64,000 bases of DNA. Origin: DATHWB01 sp040880725 (GTDB lineage Bacteria > Actinomycetota > Acidimicrobiia > Spongiisociales > ZC4RG35). The translations under genes were made by a program, and so were the position numbers. The notes under the pieces were generated by a model. The model was not told the origin of the DNA. It made no database searches and saw only the letters and a program-made list of their open reading frames with translations. Within the stretch, counting starts at the first letter, position 1. Each line of letters opens with the position of its first letter. The stretch is taken from NCBI GenBank assembly GCA_040880725.1, contig JBBDHV010000021.1, forward strand, positions 1 to 64,000, given 5' to 3'. Of this stretch, positions 16,946 through 26,294 are shown piece after piece.

Positions 16946-17815
16946 ATGGGATCGGATACGGAGATCGAACTGACGCTGGTGGGGGCGGGAAGTCCGCACA
17001 TGTCCGCCGAGAGATACGGCTCGGCGGTCGCGATCAGGGCGGACGGTCACCTGCTCCTGACCGACTGCGGCCCGGCGACGACGTACAAACTGCTTCGTTC
17101 AGGCCTCAACCCCCTGGAGGTCGAGGCGCTATTGGTGAGCCACCACCACTTCGACCACACCGCTGATGTCGCCAATCTGTTGCTGGGCCACTGGGAGAAG
17201 AGTCTCGGCAACTACGAGCCGATCCACGTGGTGGGTCCGCAGCCGACGGCTCGGTTCGTCGACACGCTGGTCGGCGAGAACGGTGCCTACCGACCGGACA
17301 TCGATGCCCGCCGGAACTCGCCGGTCAGCCAGAACCTGTGGGTGAATCGTGGCGGCACACTGCCTCGGCCCGAGCTGATCCGGCGAGTCGACGAGTTGGT
17401 CGAAGATGACTCGATCACCCTCGACAGCGGATGGGAAGTGACCACGACCCGAGCCGAGCACGTGCAGCCGTTTCTCGATTCCTTGGCGTATCGGATCGAG
17501 ATCGGCGGCCGGAGCATCGTGATCACCGGGGACACCGAGCCGTGCGAGTCCGTGACCCGGCTGGCCGAAGGGGCGGACCTCATGGTGGCGATGTGCTGTG
17601 AGCTGGACTCCGAACGGGGCACCGTCCCCGGTCAGATGGGGACCGACGGCGTCGGCGAGATGGCGGCGACGGCGGGAGTCAAGCGCTTGGTGTTGACACA
17701 CACGAACACGAAGCTGGCCGAGCCCGGCCGCCGAGAGCGGGCGGTCCACGCGGTGGCCCAGCACTTCGACGGTGAGATCTACTTCGGCTTCGAGGGTCTC
17801 ACCCTCACCATCTGA
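16946..17815 (+). CDS. Metallo-beta-lactamase-fold hydrolase
   Basis: The 289-residue product has the metal motif SHHHFDHTAD near residue 67, with further ligands in TTRAEHVQPF, VITGDTEPCES and LVLTHTNTK. This is the pattern of RNase Z/arylsulfatase-like members of the fold. ATG 16946 is preceded by AGGGAG. Substrate unknown; tRNase Z is unlikely because the exosite region is absent. No operon partner is apparent. Confidence 0.85.
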   Translation: MGSDTEIELTLVGAGSPHMSAERYGSAVAIRADGHLLLTDCGPATTYKLLRSGLNPLEVEALLVSHHHFDHTADVANLLLGHWEKSLGNYEPIHVVGPQPTARFVDTLVGENGAYRPDIDARRNSPVSQNLWVNRGGTLPRPELIRRVDELVEDDSITLDSGWEVTTTRAEHVQPFLDSLAYRIEIGGRSIVITGDTEPCESVTRLAEGADLMVAMCCELDSERGTVPGQMGTDGVGEMAATAGVKRLVLTHTNTKLAEPGRRERAVHAVAQHFDGEIYFGFEGLTLTI

Positions 17816-17898
17816 CCGGACAGGTTGGCGGACGATTGGACAGATGGAATCGTCTGGTGTGATGTGGCCGCTGACAGCCGGAAGAAGGAGCATCCACG

Positions 17899-19026
17899 GT
17901 GAACGAACTCTCAGTCGGAGTCATAGGGACTGGCAGTATCGGATCGATGCTGCTGTGGCGGCTTGCTGCCCGCGGCGTCCACGCGACCGGGTTCGAGCAG
18001 TACAGCCCGGGACACGATCGGGGGGCGGCGGGCGGGGAGAGCCGCATCTTCCGGCTTGCCTATCGCGAGGGACCCGGGTACGTCCCGCTGCTGCGGCAGG
18101 CTCGGGAGCTGTGGCGCGAACTCGACAGCGTGTCGCCGCACCGGCTGTTCTACGAGAGCGGGTTCGTGACCGTCGGAGCCGAGGATGAACCGAGAATGGA
18201 GGCGATCCGGGCGTCTGCACGGGCGCACGGGTTGACGATCGAGGAGTTGGGGGCCGCGGAGGCGGCACGCCGGGTGCCGGAACATCCGGTGCGGGACGGC
18301 GAGTCGATGATCCTCGATCCTGCCGGCGGTCTCATCCGTCCGGAGTTGGCAGTGATGGCCGCCGCGGAACAGGCCAGACGCCTCGGTGCAGAGGTGCGGT
18401 CGTATACGAAGGTGGAGGAGGTCGTCGACGAGGGAGGCCGGGTCAGCGTCGTGACCGCCGACGGTGCCCAGACATTCGATCACGTCGTCATCACCACCGG
18501 ACCGTGGGTCGGTGGTGGTCTGTTGCCAGAAGGGCTGCCGCTCCAGCCGAAAGAGCTCACGGCCACCTGGTTTCCGCGCCGCGACGACGACACGTTCGTA
18601 CTTGGACGAACTCCGACCGCCGTCCGTCTCGGTGAGCCGGGCTTCTCTTGCTTCCCAGCCGTTGACGGGGCGGGAGTCAAGGTCATCGCCCATGGCGCGT
18701 TCGGCGACATCGACGACCCGGAAAACCTGCCGAGGACGGCAGAGATCTCGGCGGTGCGACGTGCCTCCCGGTTCGTGGAGGAGGCGCTGCCCGGCGTGTT
18801 CCCTTCACCTGTGCGGGTGGCGACGTACAGCGACGCCTACACCCCCGACGACCATCCGATCATCGGACGGCTGACGCAGGACTCGCGAGTGGTCCTGGCC
18901 GTGGGCTTCTCCGGCCACGGCTTCAAGATGGCGCCGGCATTTGGCGAAGAACTCGCCGGAATCGTCGTCGGCGAATCGAAGCCCAGCCTCGACTTCATGG
19001 GCCCCGGGCGGTTTCTCAGTTCGTAG
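17899..19026 (+). CDS. Sarcosine oxidase/N-methyltryptophan oxidase-like FAD oxidase
   Basis: The 375-residue product has the N-terminal dinucleotide motif GVIGTGSIGSMLLWRLA, an ATGFEQ acidic end, and SRIFRLAYREGPGYVPL typical of monomeric sarcosine oxidase/SolA. The C-terminal FSGHGFKMAPAFGEELA closes the flavin site. The cysteine that attaches FAD covalently in MSOX (in a CxYT context) is not seen: the matching segment reads VATYSDAYTPDDH. FAD may therefore be non-covalent. The product would oxidise an N-methyl amino acid to H2O2 and formaldehyde. Confidence 0.85.
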   Translation: MNELSVGVIGTGSIGSMLLWRLAARGVHATGFEQYSPGHDRGAAGGESRIFRLAYREGPGYVPLLRQARELWRELDSVSPHRLFYESGFVTVGAEDEPRMEAIRASARAHGLTIEELGAAEAARRVPEHPVRDGESMILDPAGGLIRPELAVMAAAEQARRLGAEVRSYTKVEEVVDEGGRVSVVTADGAQTFDHVVITTGPWVGGGLLPEGLPLQPKELTATWFPRRDDDTFVLGRTPTAVRLGEPGFSCFPAVDGAGVKVIAHGAFGDIDDPENLPRTAEISAVRRASRFVEEALPGVFPSPVRVATYSDAYTPDDHPIIGRLTQDSRVVLAVGFSGHGFKMAPAFGEELAGIVVGESKPSLDFMGPGRFLSS

Positions 19027-19036
19027 GTTCGTCTCA

Positions 19037-19064
19037 TCCTGGCCAGGAAATTGCCCCGCCAGGA
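19037..19064. terminator. Hairpin between convergent solA-like and hesB-like genes
   Basis: Stem TCCTGGC / GCCAGGA with a 14-nt loop sits 11 bp after the oxidase stop. It has no T-run. Confidence 0.4.
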
Positions 19065-19074
19065 CGAATACGAC

Positions 19075-19362
19075 TTACTCCTGGGGACGGAAGACGAAGG
19101 CGAGACCCTGCTCGCTCTGCTGGACGTCCATCACCACATCGGCGAGCGGCTCGGAGATCTCCGGGTCGATGTGCACCTCGGTGCCCGCCTGTTCGGCCAC
19201 GAGGTCGGTCTCGGGGACGGTTTCGACGAATTCCAGATGGACGGCGAGGTCTCCGGTCGGCTGCTGCACGCCGGTGAGGCGGGTACCGTGTTCGTCGGGG
19301 ACCCCCTGGTCCTGGCGCAGGTTCTGCAGCGCGGCTGCGGCGTTTTCTGATAGTTCGAGCAT
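19075..19362 (-). CDS. HesB/IscA-like protein lacking cysteines
   Basis: The 95-residue product has the A-type Fe-S carrier start (MLELSENAAAALQNLRQ) and a beta-rich core, but none of the three cluster-binding cysteines. Cys-free HesB-like proteins are common in actinobacteria and have no established role; Fe-S carrier function is not supported. It is encoded alone, convergent with the oxidase gene. Confidence 0.75.
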   Translation of the reverse strand: MLELSENAAAALQNLRQDQGVPDEHGTRLTGVQQPTGDLAVHLEFVETVPETDLVAEQAGTEVHIDPEISEPLADVVMDVQQSEQGLAFVFRPQE

Positions 19363-19506
19363 CGAGTTCCTCTCGTCGGGCTCACCCCTGACCCTAGGTG
19401 GACCTCACATTTGTCCAAGCTGGGGTCGTGATCGACCGTATCGCCCAGGAGCTGTGCGGCACCGCGCCGTCGGCCCGAGGGTACCGAACACCGCCCCGCG
19501 TACCCT

Positions 19507-19541
19507 GGGTTCCCAGGGCCCCTGGAGGGCCCTGAGAGCCC
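19507..19541. repeat. Long inverted repeat/hairpin
   Basis: Two 15-nt arms (GGGTTCCCAGGGCCC and GGGCCCTGAGAGCCC) around a 5-nt loop pair at 14 of 15 positions, including one G-U. It is GC-rich without a T-run. It could be a terminator or a deletion scar. Confidence 0.6.
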
Positions 19542-19589
19542 ACGGTTCGCCCGAATTTGGGGAGCTGTTGACGAAACGAAGATCCTTAG

Positions 19590-19694
19590 TTATTGCGCGC
19601 CGCTTTCCACGGGTTCGCCCTCCTCGAAGGCCAGGGTGGGTTCGGACTCGATGTCGAAGTCGAAACCAGCTTCGAGTGGATGGTCGCGCTGCTG
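19590..19694 (-). pseudogene. Orphan C-terminal coding remnant
   Basis: A 34-codon stretch ending at TAA reads QQRDHPLEAGFDFDIESEP and so on, acidic and with coding-like codon use, but it has no start codon and no upstream domain. It follows the flavodoxin-like gene's stop in a different frame. It may be the 3' end of a deleted gene. Identity unknown. Confidence 0.3.
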
Positions 19695-19734
19695 AACCGG
19701 GGTATGACATCGTGACCGGCGGGGCGCTCGGGAC

Positions 19735-20499
19735 CTACCGATGTTCGAGCTCGGGGAAGTCGTAGCGGTAGCCGGCGTCCCATCCGGCCTGCTGGTTCCC
19801 GTGGGCAGGGATCCCGCCCGCGTCTTTGAGCATGCGGGCGAGGTGGAGGAGATTCCAGGTCATGAAGGTGGTGGTCCTGTTGGTGAAATCGTTTTCCGGG
19901 CCGCCGGAGCCATCGTCGAGATAGCTCGGTCCGGGACCTGCCTCGCCGACCCAACCCGTATCCGCCTGGGGCGGGATGACATACCCGAGGTGTTGGAGCG
20001 AATACAGGACGTTCATCCCGACGTGCTTGACCCCGTCCTCGTTCCCGGTCACCAGACAGCCACCGACCTTGCCGTAGAACACGTACTGACCTGCATCGTT
20101 CAGGGTCGCAGAGTGCGCGTAGAGGCGTTCGATCACCCGGGTCGCGACCGACGACTTCGCTCCCAGCCAGATCGGCGTACCGATCACCAAGATGTCGGCT
20201 GACTGCACACGCTCCCAGAGCGCGGGCCATTCGTCGGTGGCGGCGCCGTGGTCGGTCATGTCGGGTAACACCCCGGGTGCAATGTCATGGTCGACCGCTC
20301 GCACGAGATCAACGTCCACACCCTGCTGTCGCATGATCTCCATCGAGCGATTCATCAGCCCCTGGGTGTGGGACTGCTCCGGCGACGGCTTGAGGGTGCA
20401 GTTCACGAAAAGGGCACGGAGGCGACCGAAGTCCCAATGGGATTGTGTGTCGAATGCGGACGGGTCCTTGGCTACGGGGAAACCTCCTCGCGGGTCCAA
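19735..20499 (-). CDS. Flavodoxin-fold NAD(P)H-dependent FMN reductase-like protein
   Basis: The 254-residue product has an N-terminal flavodoxin start (ALFVNCTLKPSPEQSHT, where FMN phosphate binds) and ADILVIGTPIWLGAKSSV, then YGKVGGCLVTGNEDGVKHV. The end, GWDAGYRYDFPELEHR, is close to the usual C-terminus of this family, so the gene is full length. It would transfer electrons from NAD(P)H to quinones or other acceptors. It is alone between intergenic DNA and the heme/MFS operon. Confidence 0.88.
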   Translation of the reverse strand: MDPRGGFPVAKDPSAFDTQSHWDFGRLRALFVNCTLKPSPEQSHTQGLMNRSMEIMRQQGVDVDLVRAVDHDIAPGVLPDMTDHGAATDEWPALWERVQSADILVIGTPIWLGAKSSVATRVIERLYAHSATLNDAGQYVFYGKVGGCLVTGNEDGVKHVGMNVLYSLQHLGYVIPPQADTGWVGEAGPGPSYLDDGSGGPENDFTNRTTTFMTWNLLHLARMLKDAGGIPAHGNQQAGWDAGYRYDFPELEHR

Positions 20500-20598
20500 C
20501 GGAAACTACCGGGCTCCCGGGCCCGACGCGGGCAAGACCGTCAGGAAACTTCCTGTATGTGCATGCCCAGTAAGCCGACTCTGGGGCGTTCGGCCGGC

Positions 20599-21753
20599 TC
20601 AGGATGAGGACGCGAGTGCGGTGATCCTGGGGCTGATGGGAAGGGCGATGAGCGTCAGACCGGCAGCCACGATGTAGGGGAGCGGGATGGCGGCGGCGAA
20701 GAGCGCGCCCCCGATCACAGGCCCCACCACTCTGGCCAGGCCGCCCGCCGACTGCTGCACGCCCAATGCCACTCCCGCCCGTTCCGGCGCCATCCCGGCG
20801 ACCGCCGAGGAGAGGGTGGGTGTCAAGAGTCCCTGTCCCAGTGCGAGAAGCGCCAAGCCCGGCGGGAGCGTGAGCCAACTGTCGGCCACCGAGATGACGG
20901 CGAACCCGACGACGTTCAGGATCAGTCCCAGCCGAATCGTGCTGGTCTCGCCGAGCGCCCGGGTGATGGGTCCCACCAAGCCGGCTTGGGTCGCCACCAA
21001 AACCAGACCGATCCCCGCGAACACGAGTGCCACGGTGGGTTCGGTCATGTCGAGGCGGGCGCTCCCGAGCAGCGAGAAGGTGGCTTCGAAGGCGCTGAAG
21101 GCGGTGATCCCGACGAACGTCAGGATGACCAGTCGGAGCACGGGGAGGGGGAGGGAACGTAGGCCGGTTCCGTGCATCGTCGAAGTCGGTGCGCGGAGGG
21201 TCTCGGGGATTCGGATGAACCCGGCGATGAGGTTGAGGACCGAGATGCCGGCCGCCACGTAGAAGGGGAGCGACGGAGAACCCAGGGCGGCGAGCGCTCC
21301 GAGCGACGGGCCGATCACGAAGCCGAGACCGAAGGCGGCGCCGAGCAGGCCCATCAAACGGGGACGCTGGTCGCTGTCGGCGACGTCGGAGACGGTGGCT
21401 CTGGCCACCGCCACGCTGGCGCCCGACGCCCCGTCGAGAATGCGCCCGATGAACAGCATCGGGAGCGATCCGGCCAGCCCGAGGACGAGGCTGCCAATCG
21501 CCGAGCCGGCAATGGTGATGAGCAGGATGGGTCGTCGGCCCACCCGATCGGAGATGCGCCCCCAGATCGGGGCGAACACGAACTGAGCGAGCGAGTAGCT
21601 CGCGAACAGCAGACCGATGGTGGTGGCACTCGCCCCGAAGCGTTCGGCGTAGAGGGGAAGCAGTGGGATGATGATCCCGAAACCCAGCAGGTCGACCGCC
21701 ACCGCCGTCCAGACCGGCCAGAAGCCCCGGGGAACCGATGCGCGCGTGCTCAT
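20599..21753 (-). CDS. MFS transporter, TetA-like drug/proton antiporter type
   Basis: The 384-residue product has twelve predicted helices, the motif-A loop GRISDRVGRRPILL between helices 2 and 3, and a GRILDGASGASVAVARATV motif C region. Its ATG overlaps the hemY stop (ATGA), so it is the last gene of the heme operon. That position suggests export of a porphyrin or related compound, but a drug or metabolite exporter is equally possible. Confidence 0.88.
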   Translation of the reverse strand: MSTRASVPRGFWPVWTAVAVDLLGFGIIIPLLPLYAERFGASATTIGLLFASYSLAQFVFAPIWGRISDRVGRRPILLITIAGSAIGSLVLGLAGSLPMLFIGRILDGASGASVAVARATVSDVADSDQRPRLMGLLGAAFGLGFVIGPSLGALAALGSPSLPFYVAAGISVLNLIAGFIRIPETLRAPTSTMHGTGLRSLPLPVLRLVILTFVGITAFSAFEATFSLLGSARLDMTEPTVALVFAGIGLVLVATQAGLVGPITRALGETSTIRLGLILNVVGFAVISVADSWLTLPPGLALLALGQGLLTPTLSSAVAGMAPERAGVALGVQQSAGGLARVVGPVIGGALFAAAIPLPYIVAAGLTLIALPISPRITALASSS

Positions 21754-23051
21754 GCCGCGATCTCTCCGGCGATACGATGCGCGTCGGCGGCGAGGTGGGC
21801 GACGCCGACGCCCCGGTACCCCCATCCGGTCAGGTGCAGCGACTCAGGTGTCGCCGCCGCGACCTGTGCCAGCCAGTTCCGGTGGCCGACGTCGTACTGG
21901 GGGATCCCGGGCAACTGACGAACGACCTGCGCGAAGGAGGCCTCGACATCGTGCCCGAGGATGCGGGCCAATTCGCCACCGACCCGATTGATCACGGTCT
22001 GGTCGTCGGCGTCGACGATCGGATCCCGGGGCGCGCCGCCGGCGATGACCTTGACCAGAGAGTGGGCCGCGGGAGCGCGGTGCGGGGCGTAGGAGGATTC
22101 GAGCAGGATCCCTCTCGTGGAAGTCCGGGCGTCCGGTCCGGTCAAGATCCCGAACCCATCGGGAAGCGGCATGCCGTCTGCCGGGCCCCCGAGCCCGACC
22201 ACCAGGACAGGTGCACGGGAGCCTCCTGTCAGCGCACTCGACAACGGGCCGTCCACGAGGCGGGCCGCCGCCTGCGGCGCGCATGCCAGCACGACATGAT
22301 CGGCTTCCATGCGGTCGGTTCCTTCGACGATCCAGCGTCTCCCGTGCCGTCGCACCGCGTCCACGGTGTGCCCGCTCCGCCAGCGGTCGCCCAGGCCTGT
22401 GGCGAGTTCGTCGGCGAGGTCTGCCATCGTCGTGGTCGGAAGGTGCATTGTCGGGCGCGCCGCATCGGGGGGTCGGCTCCGGAATCTGCGAACGGCCCCT
22501 TTCACGAGGGAGCCTTCGGCGGCGACCAGGCCGGTGAGCGCCGGGAAGGCCGATCGGGCCGACAGTCGGGTGGGGTCGCCGGCGTACACCCCCGATGCGG
22601 CCAGCCATGCCGCGGTGTGACCGAGTCGGTTCCCGAGGCGTCGCCGGAGAAAGGTCTCCAGGGACTCGTCGTCGTCGCCAGGCGGCTCGGCGACGAGGAC
22701 GTCGAGTATGCCGCGGAGCTTGGCGCGAACCGGGACGACCGGCGCGGCCACAGCCGCAGGTCCCGGTGCCAGGTTCACCAGACGCTCGCCCGTCCAGACG
22801 TGCCGGACCCGCGCCGTTGGCTCGGCGGGGCGTAGGCGAGTTCCCGCCAGCAGTGAGGAGAGGTGCGGGTGCGGAAGGGCGAAGGATCCTGCTCCCGGCT
22901 CCAGCATGTATCCGTCGCGGCTCACCGAGCGAGTCACACCGCCCGCCGATCCCGACGATTCGAAGACCACGACGTCATCGTGGCCCGTCTGCAGGAGGCG
23001 TGTGGCGGTGAAGAGCCCGGCGAGGCCGCCGCCGACGATTGCAACCGTCAC
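21750..23051 (-). CDS. hemY: Protoporphyrinogen/coproporphyrinogen oxidase (HemY/HemG-type FAD oxidase)
   Basis: The 433-residue product has the FAD motif VAIVGGGLAGLFTATRLL, GGVTRSVSRDGYMLEPGAGSF, an ASGVYAGDPTRLSARSAFP segment typical of PPO, and a C-terminal LTGWGYRGVGVAHLAADA. Oxygen-dependent six-electron oxidation is expected. Whether the substrate is protoporphyrinogen IX or coproporphyrinogen III depends on the route; hemF in the same locus points to protoporphyrinogen. Coupled to hemE upstream and the MFS gene downstream by 4-bp overlaps. Confidence 0.9.
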   Translation of the reverse strand: MTVAIVGGGLAGLFTATRLLQTGHDDVVVFESSGSAGGVTRSVSRDGYMLEPGAGSFALPHPHLSSLLAGTRLRPAEPTARVRHVWTGERLVNLAPGPAAVAAPVVPVRAKLRGILDVLVAEPPGDDDESLETFLRRRLGNRLGHTAAWLAASGVYAGDPTRLSARSAFPALTGLVAAEGSLVKGAVRRFRSRPPDAARPTMHLPTTTMADLADELATGLGDRWRSGHTVDAVRRHGRRWIVEGTDRMEADHVVLACAPQAAARLVDGPLSSALTGGSRAPVLVVGLGGPADGMPLPDGFGILTGPDARTSTRGILLESSYAPHRAPAAHSLVKVIAGGAPRDPIVDADDQTVINRVGGELARILGHDVEASFAQVVRQLPGIPQYDVGHRNWLAQVAAATPESLHLTGWGYRGVGVAHLAADAHRIAGEIAA

Positions 23052-24037
23052 GACCGAACGGCCTCGATGAATGCCGCGACATGCTCGGGCGGCGTGTGGC
23101 GATCGATTCCGTGCCCGAGGTTCATGATGTGGCCAGGACGTCGTCCCACGAGGCGCCGCACCTCGGCGACCGCAGCCCGGATCGTCTCGGGATCGGAGCG
23201 GAGCACCGCAGGATCGACGTTGCCCTGTATCGACACGTCACCGAGCAGGGCCCAGGCCTCGTCGATCGGGACCCGCCAGTCGACCCCGTAGGCGTCGGCT
23301 CCCACCTCCGGCTGCACGTCGAGGGTGTGTCCGGCTCCGGGAGCGAAGTAGATGGTGGGCGTACCGACATCGGCCAAAGACGTGCGCGCAGCCGGAACAC
23401 AGAACTGGCGGTAGGCGGAATGGTCGAAGATCCCGGCCCAGGTATCGAACAGTTGCACGACATCGGCTCCCGCGGCGACCTGCATGTCGAGATACGTCCG
23501 CATGGCATTGGCCAGTCGGTCGAGGGCCGCCTCGGCTGCGACGGGATCGGCTCGGACCGCAGCCCGCAGTTCCATGAAGTCCTTCGAGCCTCCCCCTTCG
23601 ATGAGATAGGCGAGCAGCGTGGTCGGCGCGCCGGCGAAGCCGATCACTGCCACTTCGTCATCGACGTCGGCGCGGACTCGGCGAATGGTCTCGCCGACGA
23701 AGCCGACCCGCGCAGTGTCGAGATCGGGCAAGGCGATCACCTCTTCCAGGGTGTGCGGGCGCAGCCGCGGGCCTGGATCGAAGGTCATGTCGACTCCCAT
23801 CGCCTCCAGGGGGGTCATGATGTCGGCGAAGATGACGGCACCGTCCATCCCGAACCGACGGATGGGTTGGAGGGTGATCTCGGCCGCCACCGCAGGCGTG
23901 GAGACTGCCTCCTGGAAGGAGTGGCGGGTCCGAAGCTCTCGATACTCGGGCAGATAGCGGCCTGCCTGTCGCATGATCCACACCGGTGTGCGGTCCACGG
24001 GGCGACGAGCCAGTGCCTCCACCAGCCGCCTGGTCAC
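23048..24037 (-). CDS. hemE: Uroporphyrinogen decarboxylase
   Basis: The 329-residue product carries the UROD signature PVWIMRQAGRYLPEYRELR, with the substrate aspartate region FADIMTPLEAMG, the second signature GFAGAPTTLLAYLIEG, and the C-terminal NLGHGIDRHTPPEHV. It decarboxylates uroporphyrinogen III to coproporphyrinogen III. GTG 24037 is chosen because it overlaps the hemL stop (GTGA); the longer open frame upstream is the shadow of hemL. Confidence 0.97.
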   Translation of the reverse strand: MTRRLVEALARRPVDRTPVWIMRQAGRYLPEYRELRTRHSFQEAVSTPAVAAEITLQPIRRFGMDGAVIFADIMTPLEAMGVDMTFDPGPRLRPHTLEEVIALPDLDTARVGFVGETIRRVRADVDDEVAVIGFAGAPTTLLAYLIEGGGSKDFMELRAAVRADPVAAEAALDRLANAMRTYLDMQVAAGADVVQLFDTWAGIFDHSAYRQFCVPAARTSLADVGTPTIYFAPGAGHTLDVQPEVGADAYGVDWRVPIDEAWALLGDVSIQGNVDPAVLRSDPETIRAAVAEVRRLVGRRPGHIMNLGHGIDRHTPPEHVAAFIEAVRS

Positions 24038-25317
24038 CTTGCCTCCGCGATGGCCGTGCTCAGGACACCGATGGCAACATCTGCGACCTCGGTGTGTGAC
24101 TCCATGAGGAACAAGGCCTCGAACTGAGACGGGGGAAGCAATACGCCACCGGCATACGCCGACTGGAAGAAGCGGGCAAAGCGATCCCGGTCCACGGTGG
24201 CGGCGTCGTCCCACGAACGCACCGCAGACGGTCCGAAGAACACTGTCATCATGGCTCCGACCCGTTGCACGCATCCCTCCACGCCGTTGGCCGTCAGCGC
24301 GTCGCGGAGTGCGGTCTCCATCCGCTGTCCCGTCGCTTCCAATGTGGCGTAGACCTCAGGTCGTTCGTTGATCTGGCGGAGACAGGCGATCCCGGCGGCG
24401 GTTGCCAAGGGATTGCCGGCGAGCGTGCCTGCCTGATACACGGGTCCGTCCGGCGCCACCCTGCGCATCAGATCGGCGCGACCGCCATACGCGGCGGCCG
24501 GAGTGCCGCCGGCGACGATCTTGCCGAGGCACGTCAGGTCCGGGCGCACCCCGTACCGTTCCTGGGCGCCACCTCGCGCCACGCGAAAGCCGGTCATCAC
24601 CTCGTCGAAGATGAGCAGCGCCCCGTGCGTGTCGCACAGGTCCCTGAGACCCTGGAGAAAGTCATCGCTCGGGGGCACCACCCCCATGTTTCCTGCGACC
24701 GGTTCGACGATGACGGCGGCGATGTCGCCGGCTGCGAAGGCTTCCTCCACGGACGCGAGGTCGTTGAATCGGGCGAGTCGGGTGTCGGACACGGTCGACG
24801 CCGGGACTCCCGGACTGTCCGGTTCTCCCAGCGTCGCCAAACCCGAACCCGCCTTCACGAGGAACGGATCCGAATGTCCGTGATAGCACCCCTCGAACTT
24901 GATGATGCCCGGCCGGTTCGTGGCGGCGCGGGCCACTCGGACCGCGGAGGCGGTGGCTTCGGTGCCTGAGTTGACGAGCCGCACGACTTCGACGGAAGGG
25001 ACGATCTCGACGATGAGCTCGGCCAGTTCGACCTCCATCGCCGTCGGCACTCCGAACGACGTCCCTTTTCGTGCCGCCTCCTCGACGGCGGTGACAATCT
25101 TCGGGTCCGCATGTCCGAACAGCAGCGCGCCCCAGGAGGCGATGAAATCGATCACACGGTGGCCGTCCTCGGTGGTGAGGTGCGGGCCGCTACCCGAGGC
25201 GATGAACGGCGGGTGGCCGCCGACGGCGTTGAAGGCGCGCACCGGGGAGTTGACCCCGCCGGGCATCACTGCGGTCGCCCGCGCATACAGGGCCTCGGAG
25301 CGGGAACTCTTCGTCAT
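24034..25317 (-). CDS. hemL: Glutamate-1-semialdehyde 2,1-aminomutase
   Basis: The 427-residue PLP enzyme starts with MPGGVNSPVRAFNAVGG, has FEGCYHGHSDPFLVKAGSG, LIFDEVMTGFRVARGGAQ and the PLP lysine in CLGKIVAGGTPAAAYGGR. It makes 5-aminolevulinate in the C5 pathway together with hemA. Its start overlaps the hemB stop and its stop overlaps the hemE start. Confidence 0.97.
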   Translation of the reverse strand: MTKSSRSEALYARATAVMPGGVNSPVRAFNAVGGHPPFIASGSGPHLTTEDGHRVIDFIASWGALLFGHADPKIVTAVEEAARKGTSFGVPTAMEVELAELIVEIVPSVEVVRLVNSGTEATASAVRVARAATNRPGIIKFEGCYHGHSDPFLVKAGSGLATLGEPDSPGVPASTVSDTRLARFNDLASVEEAFAAGDIAAVIVEPVAGNMGVVPPSDDFLQGLRDLCDTHGALLIFDEVMTGFRVARGGAQERYGVRPDLTCLGKIVAGGTPAAAYGGRADLMRRVAPDGPVYQAGTLAGNPLATAAGIACLRQINERPEVYATLEATGQRMETALRDALTANGVEGCVQRVGAMMTVFFGPSAVRSWDDAATVDRDRFARFFQSAYAGGVLLPPSQFEALFLMESHTEVADVAIGVLSTAIAEAR

Positions 25318-26294
25318 GCCGTTTCCAGGGCACGTGCCGCTCGGGTCGCGAAATACGTGAGGATGATCCCTGCTCCCGCCCGCCGGATACCGGTGAGGGA
25401 CTCGAGCATCACCCGTTCGCCGTCCACCCAGTCGTTGGCGGCGGCGGCCTCGATCATCGAATACTCCCCGGAGACCTGATACGCGGCGACAGGGACGTCG
25501 ACCGCGGCGCGTACTGCTGCGATCACGTCCAGATACGGTCCGGCCGGCTTGATCATCACCATGTCCGCTCCTTCGGCGAGATCCTGTTCCACCTCGGTCA
25601 ACGCCTCCCGCACGTTGGGCGGGTCCATCTGGTGGGTGCGGCGGTCACCGAAGGACGGGGTGGACCCGGCCGCGACGCGGAACGGCCCGTAATAGGCGCT
25701 GGCGTACTTGGCGGAGTATGAGCACAACGCCATCTCCGGATAGCCCGCACTGTCCAGCGCGCCGCGCACTGCGGCGACCCGACCATCCATCATGTCGGAG
25801 GGCGCGATCACATCGGCGCCGGCGTCGGCGTACGCCACGGCGGCCTGGGCCAGCAGAGGGAGGGTGGCGTCGTTGTCGACGGATTCGCCGCGGAGCACGC
25901 CGCAGTGTCCGTGGCTGGTGTACTCGCACAGGCACACATCTGCCCACACCACGATGTCGGGGACTGCATCCTTGATCGCCCGGATCGCTTCGGGGACGGG
26001 CCCGTGGGGATTCCAGGCTTGCGAGCCCTGCGCATCCTTGGAGTCGGGGATCCCGAAGAGGATCACTCCCCCCACGCCGGCGGCCGCTGCCTCCTTGGTG
26101 ACAGACACGATGCCGTCGACCGACAGTTGGGCGTGTCCCGGCATCGACCGGATCGGATTCGCGACGTCGCGTCCACTGACCGCGAACAAGGGGAGCACGA
26201 AGTTCGCAGGATGAAGCCAGGTCTCGGCCACCATTCGCCGCAGTCCCGGGGTGGAGCGGAGCCGGCGCGAGCGGGCAGTCGGGAAGGTACTCAT
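25314..26294 (-). CDS. hemB: Delta-aminolevulinic acid dehydratase (porphobilinogen synthase), zinc type
   Basis: The 326-residue product has both active-site lysines (SYSAKYASAYYGPFR and MIKPAGPYLD). The three-cysteine zinc site DVCLCEYTSHGHCG marks the Zn-dependent rather than the Mg-only class. It condenses two ALA to porphobilinogen. Overlaps hemD upstream and hemL downstream by 4 bp. Confidence 0.97.
   Translation of the reverse strand: MSTFPTARSRRLRSTPGLRRMVAETWLHPANFVLPLFAVSGRDVANPIRSMPGHAQLSVDGIVSVTKEAAAAGVGGVILFGIPDSKDAQGSQAWNPHGPVPEAIRAIKDAVPDIVVWADVCLCEYTSHGHCGVLRGESVDNDATLPLLAQAAVAYADAGADVIAPSDMMDGRVAAVRGALDSAGYPEMALCSYSAKYASAYYGPFRVAAGSTPSFGDRRTHQMDPPNVREALTEVEQDLAEGADMVMIKPAGPYLDVIAAVRAAVDVPVAAYQVSGEYSMIEAAAANDWVDGERVMLESLTGIRRAGAGIILTYFATRAARALETA

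Larger units (their letters stand above)
19363..19734. other. 372-bp intergenic region with a long hairpin and a small coding remnant
   Basis: No intact gene is seen. The region holds a large imperfect inverted repeat (19507-19541) and a short, well-coded C-terminal-like fragment on the minus strand (19590-19694). It separates the hesB-like gene from the flavodoxin-like gene. Confidence 0.6.
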
